Shown here in pieces: positions 54,218 to 62,613 of a stretch of 64,000 nucleotides of DNA. The DNA is from Actinomadura luzonensis (GTDB lineage Bacteria; Actinomycetota; Actinomycetes; Streptosporangiales; Streptosporangiaceae): the NCBI RefSeq assembly GCF_022664455.2, contig NZ_JAKRKC020000001.1:2361001-2425000 (forward strand), in the 5' to 3' direction. The first letter of the stretch is position 1, and each line of letters starts with the position of its first letter. The notes below the pieces were generated by a model. It did not search any database and was not told the origin of the DNA. It saw only the letters and a list, made by a program, of their open reading frames with translations. The position numbers and the translations under genes are program-made.

Positions 54218-55449
54218 CGGCCTCGCCCCGAGGCGGCCACGCGCGCCGCCGCCCGGTCGGCCCGCCTGCTCAGGGACACGATCCCGGCGACCCGCTCGAT
54301 CGCGGGCGGGATGTCCCAGCCGGCCTGCCGCAGCGCCGCGAGCGTGGACGCGGGCACGACCACCAGGTCCGGCGGACCGCTCTCCAGCGCCCGGCCCAGC
54401 AGCACCCACGCCGCGTCCCAGCGGGCCTGGTCGGGCCGCCGCCGCACCGCCTCCACCACGCCGTCGAGCACGGCCTGCCGCAGGTCACCGCGCTCCGGCA
54501 GCTCGGCCGCCGCCGGGTCGGCCAGCACCGCCTCAGGGTCGGGCAGGTCCATCCGGTCCATGGCGGCCAGCAGCTCCAGCCCGGGACCGTCCCCCACCGT
54601 GCCTCTGACCAGCATGGACAGCACCTCCCGCGATGTGCCCGCCGCCGTCGCGAAGGCGACCAGCCGCAACGCCATCTCCCAGCTCCTCGGCGAGGGCCAC
54701 GGCCCGCCCCGGCGGGCCTCGTTGTCCGGCAGCAGGTGCACGAGAGCGGGACGCGCGGCGAGCAGCCCGCACACCGCCCGCCGCGCGAACGCCACGGCCT
54801 CAGGCACCCGGTCCTGGTCGAGGCGCGGCAGCGAGGCGCGCGGCCAGGTGCCGCCCAGCCCCCGCACCACCACGTCGTGGTCATGCTTCCACTGCAGGTG
54901 GACGAAGCGGTTGGCCAGGGGCGGGCTCAGCTCCCAGCCGTCGGCGGCGGACGAGCGCGGGTTGGCCGCCGCGACGATCCGCACCCCGGCGGGCAGCCGC
55001 AGGGCGCCGACCCGCCGCTCCAGCACCAGCCGGAGGAGCGCGGCCTGCACCGCCGGCGGCGCCGTGGACAGCTCGTCCAGGAACAGCAGCCCCCGCCCGG
55101 CCCGCGCGAGCCGCACCGCCCAGTCCGGCGGGGCCATCGGGACGCCCTGCGCCGCCGGGTCGTCGCCGATCACCGGCAGCCCGGAGAAGTCGGACGGCTC
55201 GTGCACGCTCGCGATCACCGTGGTCAGCGGCAGGCCGAGGGAGCCGGCGAGCTGCGTCAGCGCGGCGGTCTTGCCGATCCCCGGCTCGCCCCACAACAAC
55301 ACCGGCAGGTCGGCGGCGACGGCCAGGGTCAGCGCCTCCAGCTGCGGATCGGCGCGCGGCTCGGTCGCGGTGTCGCCGAGCAGGGCGATCAGCTCCGCGG
55401 CCACCTCCAGCGGACTTTCGGACACGACGGACACGACGCATACGGACAT
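54214..55449 (-). CDS. MoxR-type AAA+ ATPase
   Basis: 411 aa. Walker A GEPGIGKT at 54-61, Walker B LLFLDE at 121-126, sensor 1 in IVAAANPRSSAADG, arginine-finger region LANRFVHLQW. The C-terminal part (about 270-411) is a helical lid plus extra repeats. Works with the downstream VWA/metallopeptidase protein to remodel a target. Start ATG 55449 (MSVCVVSVVS) lies 56 bp after the upstream unknown gene, so all three are probably one operon. Confidence 0.9.
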   Translation of the reverse strand: MSVCVVSVVSESPLEVAAELIALLGDTATEPRADPQLEALTLAVAADLPVLLWGEPGIGKTAALTQLAGSLGLPLTTVIASVHEPSDFSGLPVIGDDPAAQGVPMAPPDWAVRLARAGRGLLFLDELSTAPPAVQAALLRLVLERRVGALRLPAGVRIVAAANPRSSAADGWELSPPLANRFVHLQWKHDHDVVVRGLGGTWPRASLPRLDQDRVPEAVAFARRAVCGLLAARPALVHLLPDNEARRGGPWPSPRSWEMALRLVAFATAAGTSREVLSMLVRGTVGDGPGLELLAAMDRMDLPDPEAVLADPAAAELPERGDLRQAVLDGVVEAVRRRPDQARWDAAWVLLGRALESGPPDLVVVPASTLAALRQAGWDIPPAIERVAGIVSLSRRADRAAARVAASGRGR

Positions 55450-55505
55450 GGCATCACCTTCAGGGGTCGAGGTTCGTGGTTAGTGGGTTCCGGCGTGGTG
55501 ACCGG

Positions 55506-56852
55506 TCAACGGGACATGGCGTGGCGCGGGCGCCCACGGCCGGGGACGCGCTCAGGAGATCGCCGGACGGCGCGGGGGCCCTGCCCGGCGTCGTCCAGCC
55601 CCGCACGGAACAGCCCGTGGGCGACCCGCCGCCGCGCCGCCGCCTCCAGCTCGTCCCGCAGCCGGCCGCCGGGCACGGACGCGCCGGGTCCGAGCAGCCG
55701 CTCGACGGCCGCCAACGCGCCGTCCACGTCCCCGTGCCGCAGCCGCGCGCGGACGTCGTCGAGCGCGGCGGGATCCCGGTGCGCCTCGTGGATCACCCGC
55801 AGGCAGGGCATCGGGACGCCGCCGAGCGCCGCCAGCAGCTCCTCGCGCCGCACCTCGCCGGGGTCGTGGTCGAGCGGTACGAGGACGCCGTCCACCAGGC
55901 CGAGGCGGTGCCGCTCGCCCCGGCACTCGACCGTCCACGGCTCGCCGGCGTCCCCGGGCGTCCCGCCGGCCGGGTGGCCGGGCGCCAGCACGGACGCGAC
56001 CAGCGGATGCAGCCGTTCCACGGGGATCAGCCCGGCCCGCAGCAGCGCCAGGTCGGGCAGCGCCCACGTCGCCGCGTCGGGCAACACCGGCACTCCGGCC
56101 GTACCGCGCCCGCCCCGGACGGCGGTGACCCGCACAGCCGGCCCTCCGCCGATCGGCCCTCCGTCGATCGGCCCTCCGCCGGCCGTCCCCTCGCCGGCTG
56201 GCTCCAGCACCAGGCGCCGCCGGCCGCCGAGCCGGACGGCGACCGGGCCGTCGTCGTCCCGGCCTTCGGCGCGCAGCAGCAGCCTCGCCTCGGCCGCCCA
56301 CCGGTCCACGGCCCAGCCGCGGCCGTCGTCCACGTTCCCGGCCCGTTCACGCAGCTCACCGGCCCTGCGGACGTCCCAGAGATGGCGGTGCAGGTCGAGC
56401 CGGAAGCACCGGTGCGGACGGGGATGCGGATGCGCCGCCGCGCCCCCGTCCCACAGCGCCACGCTGATCCGCTGCCCGCCGGCCGCCCGCGCCGGAGGCG
56501 TACGGGCCACCAGCCACACCCCCGGCAGGTACCGGGCGAGCGGGACGGTCAGCCCCGGCCGCAGCAGCCCGTCGGGCGCGATCCGCGGCAGGTGCCAGCG
56601 CAGCAGGTCAGGAGCCAGATGCCGGAGGTCGTCCCGCAGTCGCGCGGCCATCTCGTGCCCGTGGGCGCGGGCCGCGGAACGCGGGTGGAGATCGACGTCG
56701 ACGCGCGCCGCGGCGCACGCCCCCGCCCAGTCACCGACGGCGCGGCGAGCGGCGGCACGTTCGATCATGGAAGGCGGCACGGCGAACTCGCGCACACGCC
56801 GCCAGAACAGAAGGCGGGATTCCTCGTTCGCGGTCATGGAGCGCATCAGCAC
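55506..56852 (-). CDS. Unknown protein, third member of the MoxR-VWA operon
   Basis: 448 aa, Arg- and Ala-rich, no TM, signal peptide or recognised domain. An N-terminal helical region (FWRRVREFAVPPSMIERAAA, WAGACAAARVDVDLHP) and mid-protein beta-rich segments (RCFRLDLHRHLWDVR, RLLLRAEGRDDDGPVAVRL) are followed by a VERLHPLVASVLAPGHPAGG region. A short Gly/Ala/Pro repeat run at about residues 218-236 (GGGPIDGGPIGGGPA) breaks the two halves. The position suggests a substrate, adaptor or effector of the AAA/VWA machine. Start could also be ATG 56837 (MTANEESR). Confidence 0.65.
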   Translation of the reverse strand: MLMRSMTANEESRLLFWRRVREFAVPPSMIERAAARRAVGDWAGACAAARVDVDLHPRSAARAHGHEMAARLRDDLRHLAPDLLRWHLPRIAPDGLLRPGLTVPLARYLPGVWLVARTPPARAAGGQRISVALWDGGAAAHPHPRPHRCFRLDLHRHLWDVRRAGELRERAGNVDDGRGWAVDRWAAEARLLLRAEGRDDDGPVAVRLGGRRRLVLEPAGEGTAGGGPIDGGPIGGGPAVRVTAVRGGRGTAGVPVLPDAATWALPDLALLRAGLIPVERLHPLVASVLAPGHPAGGTPGDAGEPWTVECRGERHRLGLVDGVLVPLDHDPGEVRREELLAALGGVPMPCLRVIHEAHRDPAALDDVRARLRHGDVDGALAAVERLLGPGASVPGGRLRDELEAAARRRVAHGLFRAGLDDAGQGPRAVRRSPERVPGRGRPRHAMSR

Positions 56853-56934
56853 TCACCTTGCGCGAACGGAACCCCCAATCCACTGCAGGAGTTGTTCATC
56901 ACGATCAGCATACATCCGACATAGGCTGCCTGCC

Positions 56935-57612
56935 GTGACCGAAACGACGGTGTCCGAAGTGCTCGCCGAGCTCGCCGCCCTGGAGGACCCGAAGATCCGC
57001 CAGGTGAACGAGAAACACGGCGACGACCACGGCGTCAACCTCGGCAAGCTGCGCGCGCTCGCGAAGCGGCTGAAGACGCAGCAGGACCTCGCCCGCCGGC
57101 TCTGGCGGACCGGCGACACCGCGGCCCGCCTGCTGTCCCTGCTGATCTGCCGCCCGAAGGCGTTCGAACGCGACGAGCTGGACGCCATGCTGCGCGAGGC
57201 CCGCGCGCCCAAGGTGCACGACTGGCTCGTGAACTACGTGGTGAAGAAGAGCCCGCACGCCGAGGCGCTGCGCATGGCCTGGTCGGCCGACCCCGACCCG
57301 GTGGTCGCGAGCGCCGGCTGGGCGCTCACCACCGACCGGGTCGCGAAGAAGCCCGACGGCCTCGACCTCGCCGGCCTGCTGGACGTCATCGAGTCGGAGC
57401 TGCGAGCCGCTCCTGACCGCCTGCAATGGGCGATGAACCACTGCCTGGCCCAGATCGGCATCGAGCACGCCGCGCACCGCGCCCGGGCGATCGCCATCGG
57501 CGAGCGGCTGCAGGTGCTCAAGGACTACCCGACCCCGCCCGGCTGCACGTCCCCGTACGCGCCCACCTGGATCGCCGAGATGGTGCGCCGCCAGGACGAC
57601 AAGGGGAGCTGA
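56935..57612 (+). CDS. DNA alkylation repair protein (AlkD-like)
   Basis: 225 aa all-helical HEAT-like repeat protein of the AlkC/AlkD glycosylase superfamily. Pointers: VNEKHGDDHGVNLGKLRALAKRL, LARRLWRTGDTAARLLSLLI, VHDWLVNYVVKKSPHAEAL and the C-terminal SPYAPTWIAEMV typical of this actinobacterial group. AlkD excises N3/N7-alkylpurines. GTG start. Divergent from the MoxR operon with 82 bp between; no SOS-type box seen. Confidence 0.82.
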   Translation: MTETTVSEVLAELAALEDPKIRQVNEKHGDDHGVNLGKLRALAKRLKTQQDLARRLWRTGDTAARLLSLLICRPKAFERDELDAMLREARAPKVHDWLVNYVVKKSPHAEALRMAWSADPDPVVASAGWALTTDRVAKKPDGLDLAGLLDVIESELRAAPDRLQWAMNHCLAQIGIEHAAHRARAIAIGERLQVLKDYPTPPGCTSPYAPTWIAEMVRRQDDKGS

Positions 57613-57731
57613 CCCCGCCGCCTGACGTCGCAGTGCTCGCCGATCGGGGTCTTTCGGCCCTGCTCGGCGGGCGGCGGCAGGCGTACACCGGGGGCATGGC
57701 CGGTCCGCCCCGGCGGCAGGAGGAGATCACG

Positions 57732-58367
57732 ATGACCGTCCACGACCAGGCCGCGCGCCACCACCTGATGACGGAGTGCGGACGCGAGATCGTCGTCGGC
57801 CGGTTGCCCTTCGGCGGCGGCGCGCACCCGGCCGGCCGGGTGACGCTCGACGTCGGCCTCCGCGACTACGACCGCGACGAGGCGTGGCTCAGCCTCACGG
57901 CGGCCGAGAGCCGCCGCCTCGCCGCGCACCTGCTGGCCCAGGCCGCCGCCGTCGAGCGCCGGGCCACGCCGCCGGCGGAGGTCATCGAGGTCGCCCACGC
58001 CGGGGGCGAGGCGTACGCGATCGCCGTCCGGCAGCACCCCCTGCTCTGCGACCAGGGCCCCGACCTCGACGGCGACGACAGCGCCGGCACGCCGACCGAG
58101 CTGTTCGTGGCCTCGCTGGCCGCCTGCGCGGCCTTCTACGCGGGCCGCTACCTGGACCGGCACGGGCTGCCGCGCGACGGCCTGCGGGTGACGGCCGGCT
58201 ACATCCTGGCCGCCGACCGGCCCGCCCGCGTGGCCGAGATCCGCCTGCGGGTGTCCGCGCCGGGGGTGCCGGAGCAGCGCCGGGCGGGCCTGCTGGCGGT
58301 CGCCTCGCACTGCACGGTGCACAACTCGTTGCGGCAGCCGCCCGAGGTCACCGTCGAGCTGGCCTGA
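57732..58367 (+). CDS. OsmC-family protein with N-terminal extra domain
   Basis: 211 aa. The C-terminal half (about 85-211) is OsmC/Ohr-like: GTPTELFVASLAACAAFYAGRYL with the resolving-type Cys, and HCTVHNSLRQPPEVTVEL with the second Cys. The N-terminal 75 residues (REIVVGRLPFGGGAHPAGRV, LTAAESRRLAAHLLAQAA) form a separate small beta-helix domain I do not recognise. Probably a thiol peroxidase for organic hydroperoxides. ATG 57732 is chosen because AGGAGGAG lies 6 bp upstream; longer in-frame readings run back into the AlkD-like gene. Confidence 0.85.
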   Translation: MTVHDQAARHHLMTECGREIVVGRLPFGGGAHPAGRVTLDVGLRDYDRDEAWLSLTAAESRRLAAHLLAQAAAVERRATPPAEVIEVAHAGGEAYAIAVRQHPLLCDQGPDLDGDDSAGTPTELFVASLAACAAFYAGRYLDRHGLPRDGLRVTAGYILAADRPARVAEIRLRVSAPGVPEQRRAGLLAVASHCTVHNSLRQPPEVTVELA

Positions 58368-58575
58368 CCGGCAGGGGAAAAGGGACGATCGCCCGAAAGC
58401 TCCGGGACCTTTCCCGCTGCTCCACAAGGCGGGCGCGAGCGAGGCTGGAGGGTGGCCGTCTGGAGCGAGCGGCCCCGGGCCGGCCTGCCGGCGGAAGGCG
58501 CACGACGACCGACGGCCGTCACGCCCCGCCGGCGGCCGCTACCGGCGCCGCGACTGCGCCCTTACGGAGGCTGCC

Positions 58576-59244
58576 ATGTCCGAACGTACGGAACTGTCCT
58601 TCGACTCCGGCGGCGTCCGCTGCGCCGCCGACCTCTACCTGCCCGCCGAGGCCGCCGCCGGGCCGGTGCCGTGCGTGGTGATCGCCCAGGTGCCGATGAT
58701 CGACGGCCTGCGCCGCGGCCGCACCCTGCGCCGGCGGCTGAGCCCGGAGGTCACCGCACGCACGCTCGGCTTCACCGCCGCGGCCGTCCGCGACCTGCTG
58801 CGGGCCCGGCGCGGCGAGCCGCCGTACTACGTGCCGGTCGTCGCCCCGCCCGGCCGGGTGGCGGTCTTCACCGAGCCGGACGCCCGGGCCGCCTTCGAGG
58901 CGCTGGGCGGCGAGGCGTGCGGCTGGCGCAACCAGCTCGCTCCCCGCTTCGTCCTCGACCTGCCCCGCTACGTCCGGGGCACCGCCGAACGCCTGGCCAT
59001 GCCGCTGCTCATGATCGTGGCCGACCGCGACCTGCAGGCCTCACCCCGCTTCGCCGCCGCCGTCGCCGCCCGCGCCCCGTACGCCGACCTCCGTCACTAC
59101 CCGCTCGGCCACTTCGACGTCTACACCGGCACGCCCTTCGAGCAGATCAGCGCCGTGCAGGCCGCCTTCCTCCGCACCCACCTGCTCACCGGCACACCAC
59201 GCCCCGCGCCGGAACCGCTCACACCGATGCCCGGTGCCGCATGA
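58576..59244 (+). pseudogene. Alpha/beta hydrolase with internal deletion of the nucleophile region
   Basis: Open frame of 222 codons starting MSERTELSFDSGGVRCAADLYLP, the normal N-terminus of a dienelactone-hydrolase/acetyl-xylan-esterase-like enzyme. At residues 33-40 it reads PCVVIAQVPMIDG: the first strand (PCVV-[MA]HG in relatives) is joined directly to the strand after the nucleophile elbow (VIAQVPMIDG). The oxyanion region and the GxSxG serine, roughly 100 residues, are missing. Downstream the acid (VADRD) and His (PLGHFDVY) of the triad remain. The deletion kept the frame, so a protein may still be made but should be catalytically dead. Preceded by 208 bp with no gene I recognise; GGAGG precedes the ATG. 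Confidence 0.72.
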
Positions 59245-59257
59245 GCCCCGGAAACGC

Positions 59258-59299
59258 CGAAGGCCCGTCATCAGTGTTCCCACTGGTGACGGGCCTTCG
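59258..59299. terminator. Strong bidirectional hairpin terminator
   Basis: Perfect 13-bp inverted repeat CGAAGGCCCGTCA/TGACGGGCCTTCG, with a further partly paired interior. It lies 13 bp past the hydrolase stop and 7 bp past the 3' end of tRNA-Arg on the other strand, serving both. No long U-run. Confidence 0.8.
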
Positions 59300-59306
59300 C
59301 GTGGTG

Positions 59307-59379
59307 CGCGGCCGGAGGTACTCGAAACCCCAACCTTCTGATCCGTAGTCAGATGCTCTATCCATTGAGCTACGGCCGC
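59307..59379 (-). tRNA. tRNA-Arg (anticodon ACG)
   Basis: Class I cloverleaf of 73 nt. Acceptor GCGGCCG pairs with CGGCCGC, discriminator G. The anticodon stem TCTGA/TCAGA encloses CTACGGA, so the anticodon is ACG (A34 modified to inosine, reads CGN). D-arm with AGCTCAATGGATAGAGC, T-loop TTTCGAG. CCA not encoded; the following bases are CACC. The 196 bp to the next gene hold no recognisable element. Confidence 0.97.
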
Positions 59380-59575
59380 TCGCTGCGTAAGCAAGCATAG
59401 CGGGTTTTGGGTAGTGCCTCGAACCATAAACGCGATCTCGGCGGCGGCGGGCGGGTCGTCGCAGGTCAGCGCGGGTGTACGGGCCGATTCACGGGGTGGG
59501 GTACGCCGAAGGGTGTAGGGGGAGGCCGGTCTTGTGGAGGAGGGTGGGCGGGGGGTGAGGTGGTGGGATGGGGGC

Positions 59576-60868
59576 ATGAGGCGGGCGGCGTTGGGGGCCG
59601 GGCTGGCGTTCGTGGTGGGGGTGTTGCTCATCGCGGGCGGGGCGCGGCTGGAGCGGGGGGTGCCGGACTGGGTGCTGGCCGGGCCGCTGGCCGTCGCGTG
59701 CGCCGGGGTGGTGGTGCGGCGGCGGGCGCCGGTCGGGTCGCTGGGGCTCGGGGTCGTCGCGGTCGGGCTGGACGCGGTCGTGGGGCCGTCGCTGGGGACG
59801 GTGCTGGTGTTCACCGACAACCTGTACGCGGCCGCGCTCTACGGGCCGGCGCGGCTGGCGCGCGGGCTGCTCATGGCGACGGCGGTGCTGGCGGTCGCCG
59901 GCGGGGCCGGGGCCGGGTTCTGGGCGGCGGACTGGCGGCGGCCGGCGGTCATCGGGGTGCAGGCGGCGCTGGTGCTGGTGACGCCGGTCATGACGGCGCT
60001 CGTGGTGCGGGAGCAGCGGGACCGGGCGGGGGCGGAGCGGCTACGGGCCGAGCAGGTGGCGCGGCTGGCGGAGCTGGACCGGCGGGCGGCCATCAGCGCG
60101 GAGCGGACGCGGATGGCCCGGGAGCTGCATGACATGATCGCGAACCACTTCAGCGCCATCGCCATCCAGTCCACGGCCGCTTTGTCGCGGGCGGACCTGG
60201 ATCCGGGGACGGTGCGGAAGGTCATGGAGTCCGTGCGGGAGAACAGCGTCAAGGGGATGGCGGAGATGCGGGCCATGATCGGGCTGCTGCGGCAGGAGGA
60301 CGGCGAGCCGGATCAGGGGGACGGCGGCCCCGGGCAGGGCGATGGCGGCTTCCGCGGGGAGGTCGGGGAGGGGGAGGCGACGCGGCCCCGGCTCGCCGAC
60401 GTGGAGACGCTGGTCGAGCGGGTGACGGCGGCCGGCATGGAGGCCGGGCTGCGGGTCGAGGGGGTGGCGCGGGAGGTGCCGGCGGCGGTGGATCTGGCGG
60501 GGTACCGGATCGTGCAGGAGGCGCTGACCAACGCGCTCAAGCACGGCCGGTCGCCGGTGGAGGTCGTGGTCGCGTACGAGCCGGATCGGGTGGTGCTGCG
60601 GGTGTGGAACGCCCTGGGCGGGAAGCGGACGGGCCTGCCGGGGGCGGGGGCCGGGCTGGTGGGGATGCGGGAGCGGGCGGCCCTGGTGGGCGGCGACGTG
60701 CAAGCCGGTGAGGACGCAGAGCGGGGAGGGTGGCGGGTGGTGGCGGCGTTGCCGACCGAGGACGAGCGCGCCGACACCAGCCCGGGCGGGCCGGGCGGGC
60801 CGGGCGGGCTGGGCGGGTTCTCGTCCCAGGTCGTCGGCCTGATGTTCCCGAGGGAGACGGGCTCGTGA
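59576..60868 (+). CDS. NarL-type sensor histidine kinase (HisKA_3)
   Basis: 430 aa. Four to five N-terminal TM helices with very short loops, a coiled linker, then HisKA_3 with the phospho-His in RMARELHDMIANHFSAIAIQ and a HATPase_c domain (VQEALTNALKHG; GAGLVGMRERAALVGG). Between them is a Gly/Asp/Gln-rich insertion (EPDQGDGGPGQGDGG). The C-terminal tail after the ATPase (GGPGGPGGLGGFSSQVVG) is low-complexity. ATG 59576 (MRRAALGAG) listed; GTG 59534 with GGAGG upstream is possible. GTGA overlap with the response regulator. Confidence 0.9.
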   Translation: MRRAALGAGLAFVVGVLLIAGGARLERGVPDWVLAGPLAVACAGVVVRRRAPVGSLGLGVVAVGLDAVVGPSLGTVLVFTDNLYAAALYGPARLARGLLMATAVLAVAGGAGAGFWAADWRRPAVIGVQAALVLVTPVMTALVVREQRDRAGAERLRAEQVARLAELDRRAAISAERTRMARELHDMIANHFSAIAIQSTAALSRADLDPGTVRKVMESVRENSVKGMAEMRAMIGLLRQEDGEPDQGDGGPGQGDGGFRGEVGEGEATRPRLADVETLVERVTAAGMEAGLRVEGVAREVPAAVDLAGYRIVQEALTNALKHGRSPVEVVVAYEPDRVVLRVWNALGGKRTGLPGAGAGLVGMRERAALVGGDVQAGEDAERGGWRVVAALPTEDERADTSPGGPGGPGGLGGFSSQVVGLMFPRETGS

Positions 60869-61506
60869 GCGGGCGGCCGCGGATCCGGGTGCTGGTGGCC
60901 GACGACCACGCGGCCGTCCGGGCCGGGATCGTGCTGATCCTCGGCGGCGTCCCCGACGTCGAGGTCGTCGGCGAGGCCGCGGACGGCGAGCAGGCCGTGA
61001 CCATGGCCCGCGAGCTGCGCCCCGACGTCGTGCTCATGGACGTCCGGATGCCGCGGCTCGACGGCATCTCGGCGGCCCGCGAGCTGGCGGGCGTCAGCGA
61101 CGTGCTGATCCTGACGACGTTCGACCTCGACGAGTACGTCTTCGGCGCCCTCCGCGCCGGCGCCGCCGGGTTCCTGCTGAAGAACACCGACGCCGAGTCC
61201 CTGGTCGAGGCGGTGCGCCTGGTCGCCCGCGGGGACGGCCTGATCTCGCCGTCCGTCACCCGCAAGCTGATCGCCGCGTTCGCGACCCGGCCGGAGCCGC
61301 GGCCCAGGGACCGCGAGCCGGAGGGGCTGACGCCCCGCGAGCGCGAGGTGCTGGCCTGCATCGGCCGCGGCCTGTCGAACGCCGAGATCGCCAAGGAGCT
61401 GGACATGGCCGAGGCGACGACCAAGACGCACGTCAGCCGCGTCCTCGGCAAGCTGGGGCTGAAGAGCCGTGTCCAGGCGGCCATTTACTACTCAGAGGGC
61501 ACTTAG
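60865..61506 (+). CDS. NarL/LuxR-family response regulator
   Basis: 213 aa cognate regulator of the kinase above. Receiver: VADDHAAVRAG, phospho-Asp in VVLMDVRMPRLDG, Lys in GFLLKNTD. The HTH reads LTPREREVLACIGRGLSNAEIAKEL followed by TTKTHVSRVLGKLGL. GTG start overlaps the kinase stop (GTGA). Only 9 bp separate its stop from the next gene, so the two-component genes are likely on one transcript with the Lgt-like/Tes-like genes and may regulate them. Confidence 0.93.
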   Translation: MSGRPRIRVLVADDHAAVRAGIVLILGGVPDVEVVGEAADGEQAVTMARELRPDVVLMDVRMPRLDGISAARELAGVSDVLILTTFDLDEYVFGALRAGAAGFLLKNTDAESLVEAVRLVARGDGLISPSVTRKLIAAFATRPEPRPRDREPEGLTPREREVLACIGRGLSNAEIAKELDMAEATTKTHVSRVLGKLGLKSRVQAAIYYSEGT

Positions 61507-61515
61507 GACCGTAAT

Positions 61516-61863
61516 GTGTCCGGGGTGAGCAACCCACCACCGCCGTTCCCGCCGCCACCGCCGCCGGGGCGGGAGCCGCGGAACACGGGACTGATCGTCG
61601 GGCTGGCGTTCGCCGGCGTCTTCGGCTACCTCCTCGTCAACCTGATCGTCGGCATCGTCGCGCTCAGCGTGCAGCACACCGCCGCGATCGTGGTGGCGGC
61701 GGTGTTCCTGGCGTCGCTGGGGCTGGGCGCGGGGGTGACGTTCCTGCTGCTGCGCAAGTCGTGGTCGATCGGGCTCGGGCTCGGGCTGATGCTGGGGTGG
61801 GCGCTCGCGTCGATCGTGTCGGCGGGCTTCTGCACGGGGCTCAACCCGGGCCTGTACTCCTGA
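61516..61863 (+). CDS. Small Pro-rich membrane protein
   Basis: 115 aa: a poly-Pro N-terminus (NPPPPFPPPPPPGREPR), then three hydrophobic segments (LIVGLAFAGVFGYLLVNLIV, AAIVVAAVFLASLGLGAGVTF, IGLGLGLMLGWALASIVSAG). No family recognised. GTG 61516 or GTG 61525. It sits between the two-component genes and the Lgt-like gene with gaps of 9 and 15 bp, so it is probably a component of the same system. Confidence 0.7.
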   Translation: MSGVSNPPPPFPPPPPPGREPRNTGLIVGLAFAGVFGYLLVNLIVGIVALSVQHTAAIVVAAVFLASLGLGAGVTFLLLRKSWSIGLGLGLMLGWALASIVSAGFCTGLNPGLYS

Positions 61864-61878
61864 CCCGCGCCGACCGCG

Positions 61879-62613
61879 ATGCCCCCCTACCATGAGATCT
61901 TCGTCGGGCTCGGCGTGCTCGCCGCCTCCGTCGTCTTCGTCCGCGAGGCGCGCCGCCGCGGCGCGCTCAACGAGCACTCCCTGATGGCCGTGACCGGCGC
62001 GCTGGTCGGCGGCGCCATCGGCATGCGGCTCGCGGGCTGGCTGGAGACCCTGGACCTCAAGGACCTCTGGCTGTACGGCTCCCGCAGCATCCTCGGCGGC
62101 CTGACCGGCGCGTACGCGGGCGTCCTGGTCGCGAAGAAGCTCAGCGGCTACCGCGAGCGCACCGGCGACCTGTTCGCCCCCGCGGTCGCCCTCGGCATGG
62201 CGATCGGCCGCATCGGCTGCCACCTCACGGAGGCGCCGGGCCGTCCCACCGGCCTGCCCTGGGGCGTGCACGCCTCGCCGGCGACCCCCGAGTGCCCCGG
62301 CTGCCTGACCGGCCAGGCCATGCACCCGTCGTTCCTGTACGAGGTCGCCTTCCAGCTCGCCGCCTTCGCCGCGCTCATGTGGGCGCGCCGGCGGCTCACC
62401 CAGCCGGGCGAGCTGTTCACCCTCTACCTGGCCGGGTACGCCGCCTTCCGCTTCCTCGTGGAGTTCACCCGCGCGAACGAGATCCTGTGGCTCGGCCTGA
62501 CCGGGCCCCAGTGGTTCCTGGCGGCCGGGCTGCCGCTGCTCGCGGCCCGGGTGACGATCGGCTGGCGGCGCGGCTACTACACACCCCTGATCCGTCGAAA
62601 GGTCATGACATGA
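61879..62613 (+). CDS. Divergent Lgt-family membrane transferase
   Basis: 244 aa, about seven TM helices, homologous to prolipoprotein diacylglyceryl transferase. Kept: the MHPSFLYEV motif, the FRFLVEFTRANE segment (the Arg/Glu positions essential in Lgt) and Arg of the signature in IGRIGCHLTEAPG. Changed: the signature Asn (GRxGNFxNxE) is replaced by Cys-His, and the Lgt active-site His of the SFHGG loop is absent (SRSILGGLTGAYAG). So it is likely a paralogue with a changed acceptor or chemistry rather than the housekeeping Lgt. Its stop overlaps the start of the Tes-like gene (ATGA). Confidence 0.82.
   Translation: MPPYHEIFVGLGVLAASVVFVREARRRGALNEHSLMAVTGALVGGAIGMRLAGWLETLDLKDLWLYGSRSILGGLTGAYAGVLVAKKLSGYRERTGDLFAPAVALGMAIGRIGCHLTEAPGRPTGLPWGVHASPATPECPGCLTGQAMHPSFLYEVAFQLAAFAALMWARRRLTQPGELFTLYLAGYAAFRFLVEFTRANEILWLGLTGPQWFLAAGLPLLAARVTIGWRRGYYTPLIRRKVMT

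Noticed and set aside
54736..57612. 958-codon plus-strand frame ending with the AlkD-like protein
   Set aside because: Only the last 225 codons from GTG 56935 are a real gene; the rest is antisense to the MoxR operon.
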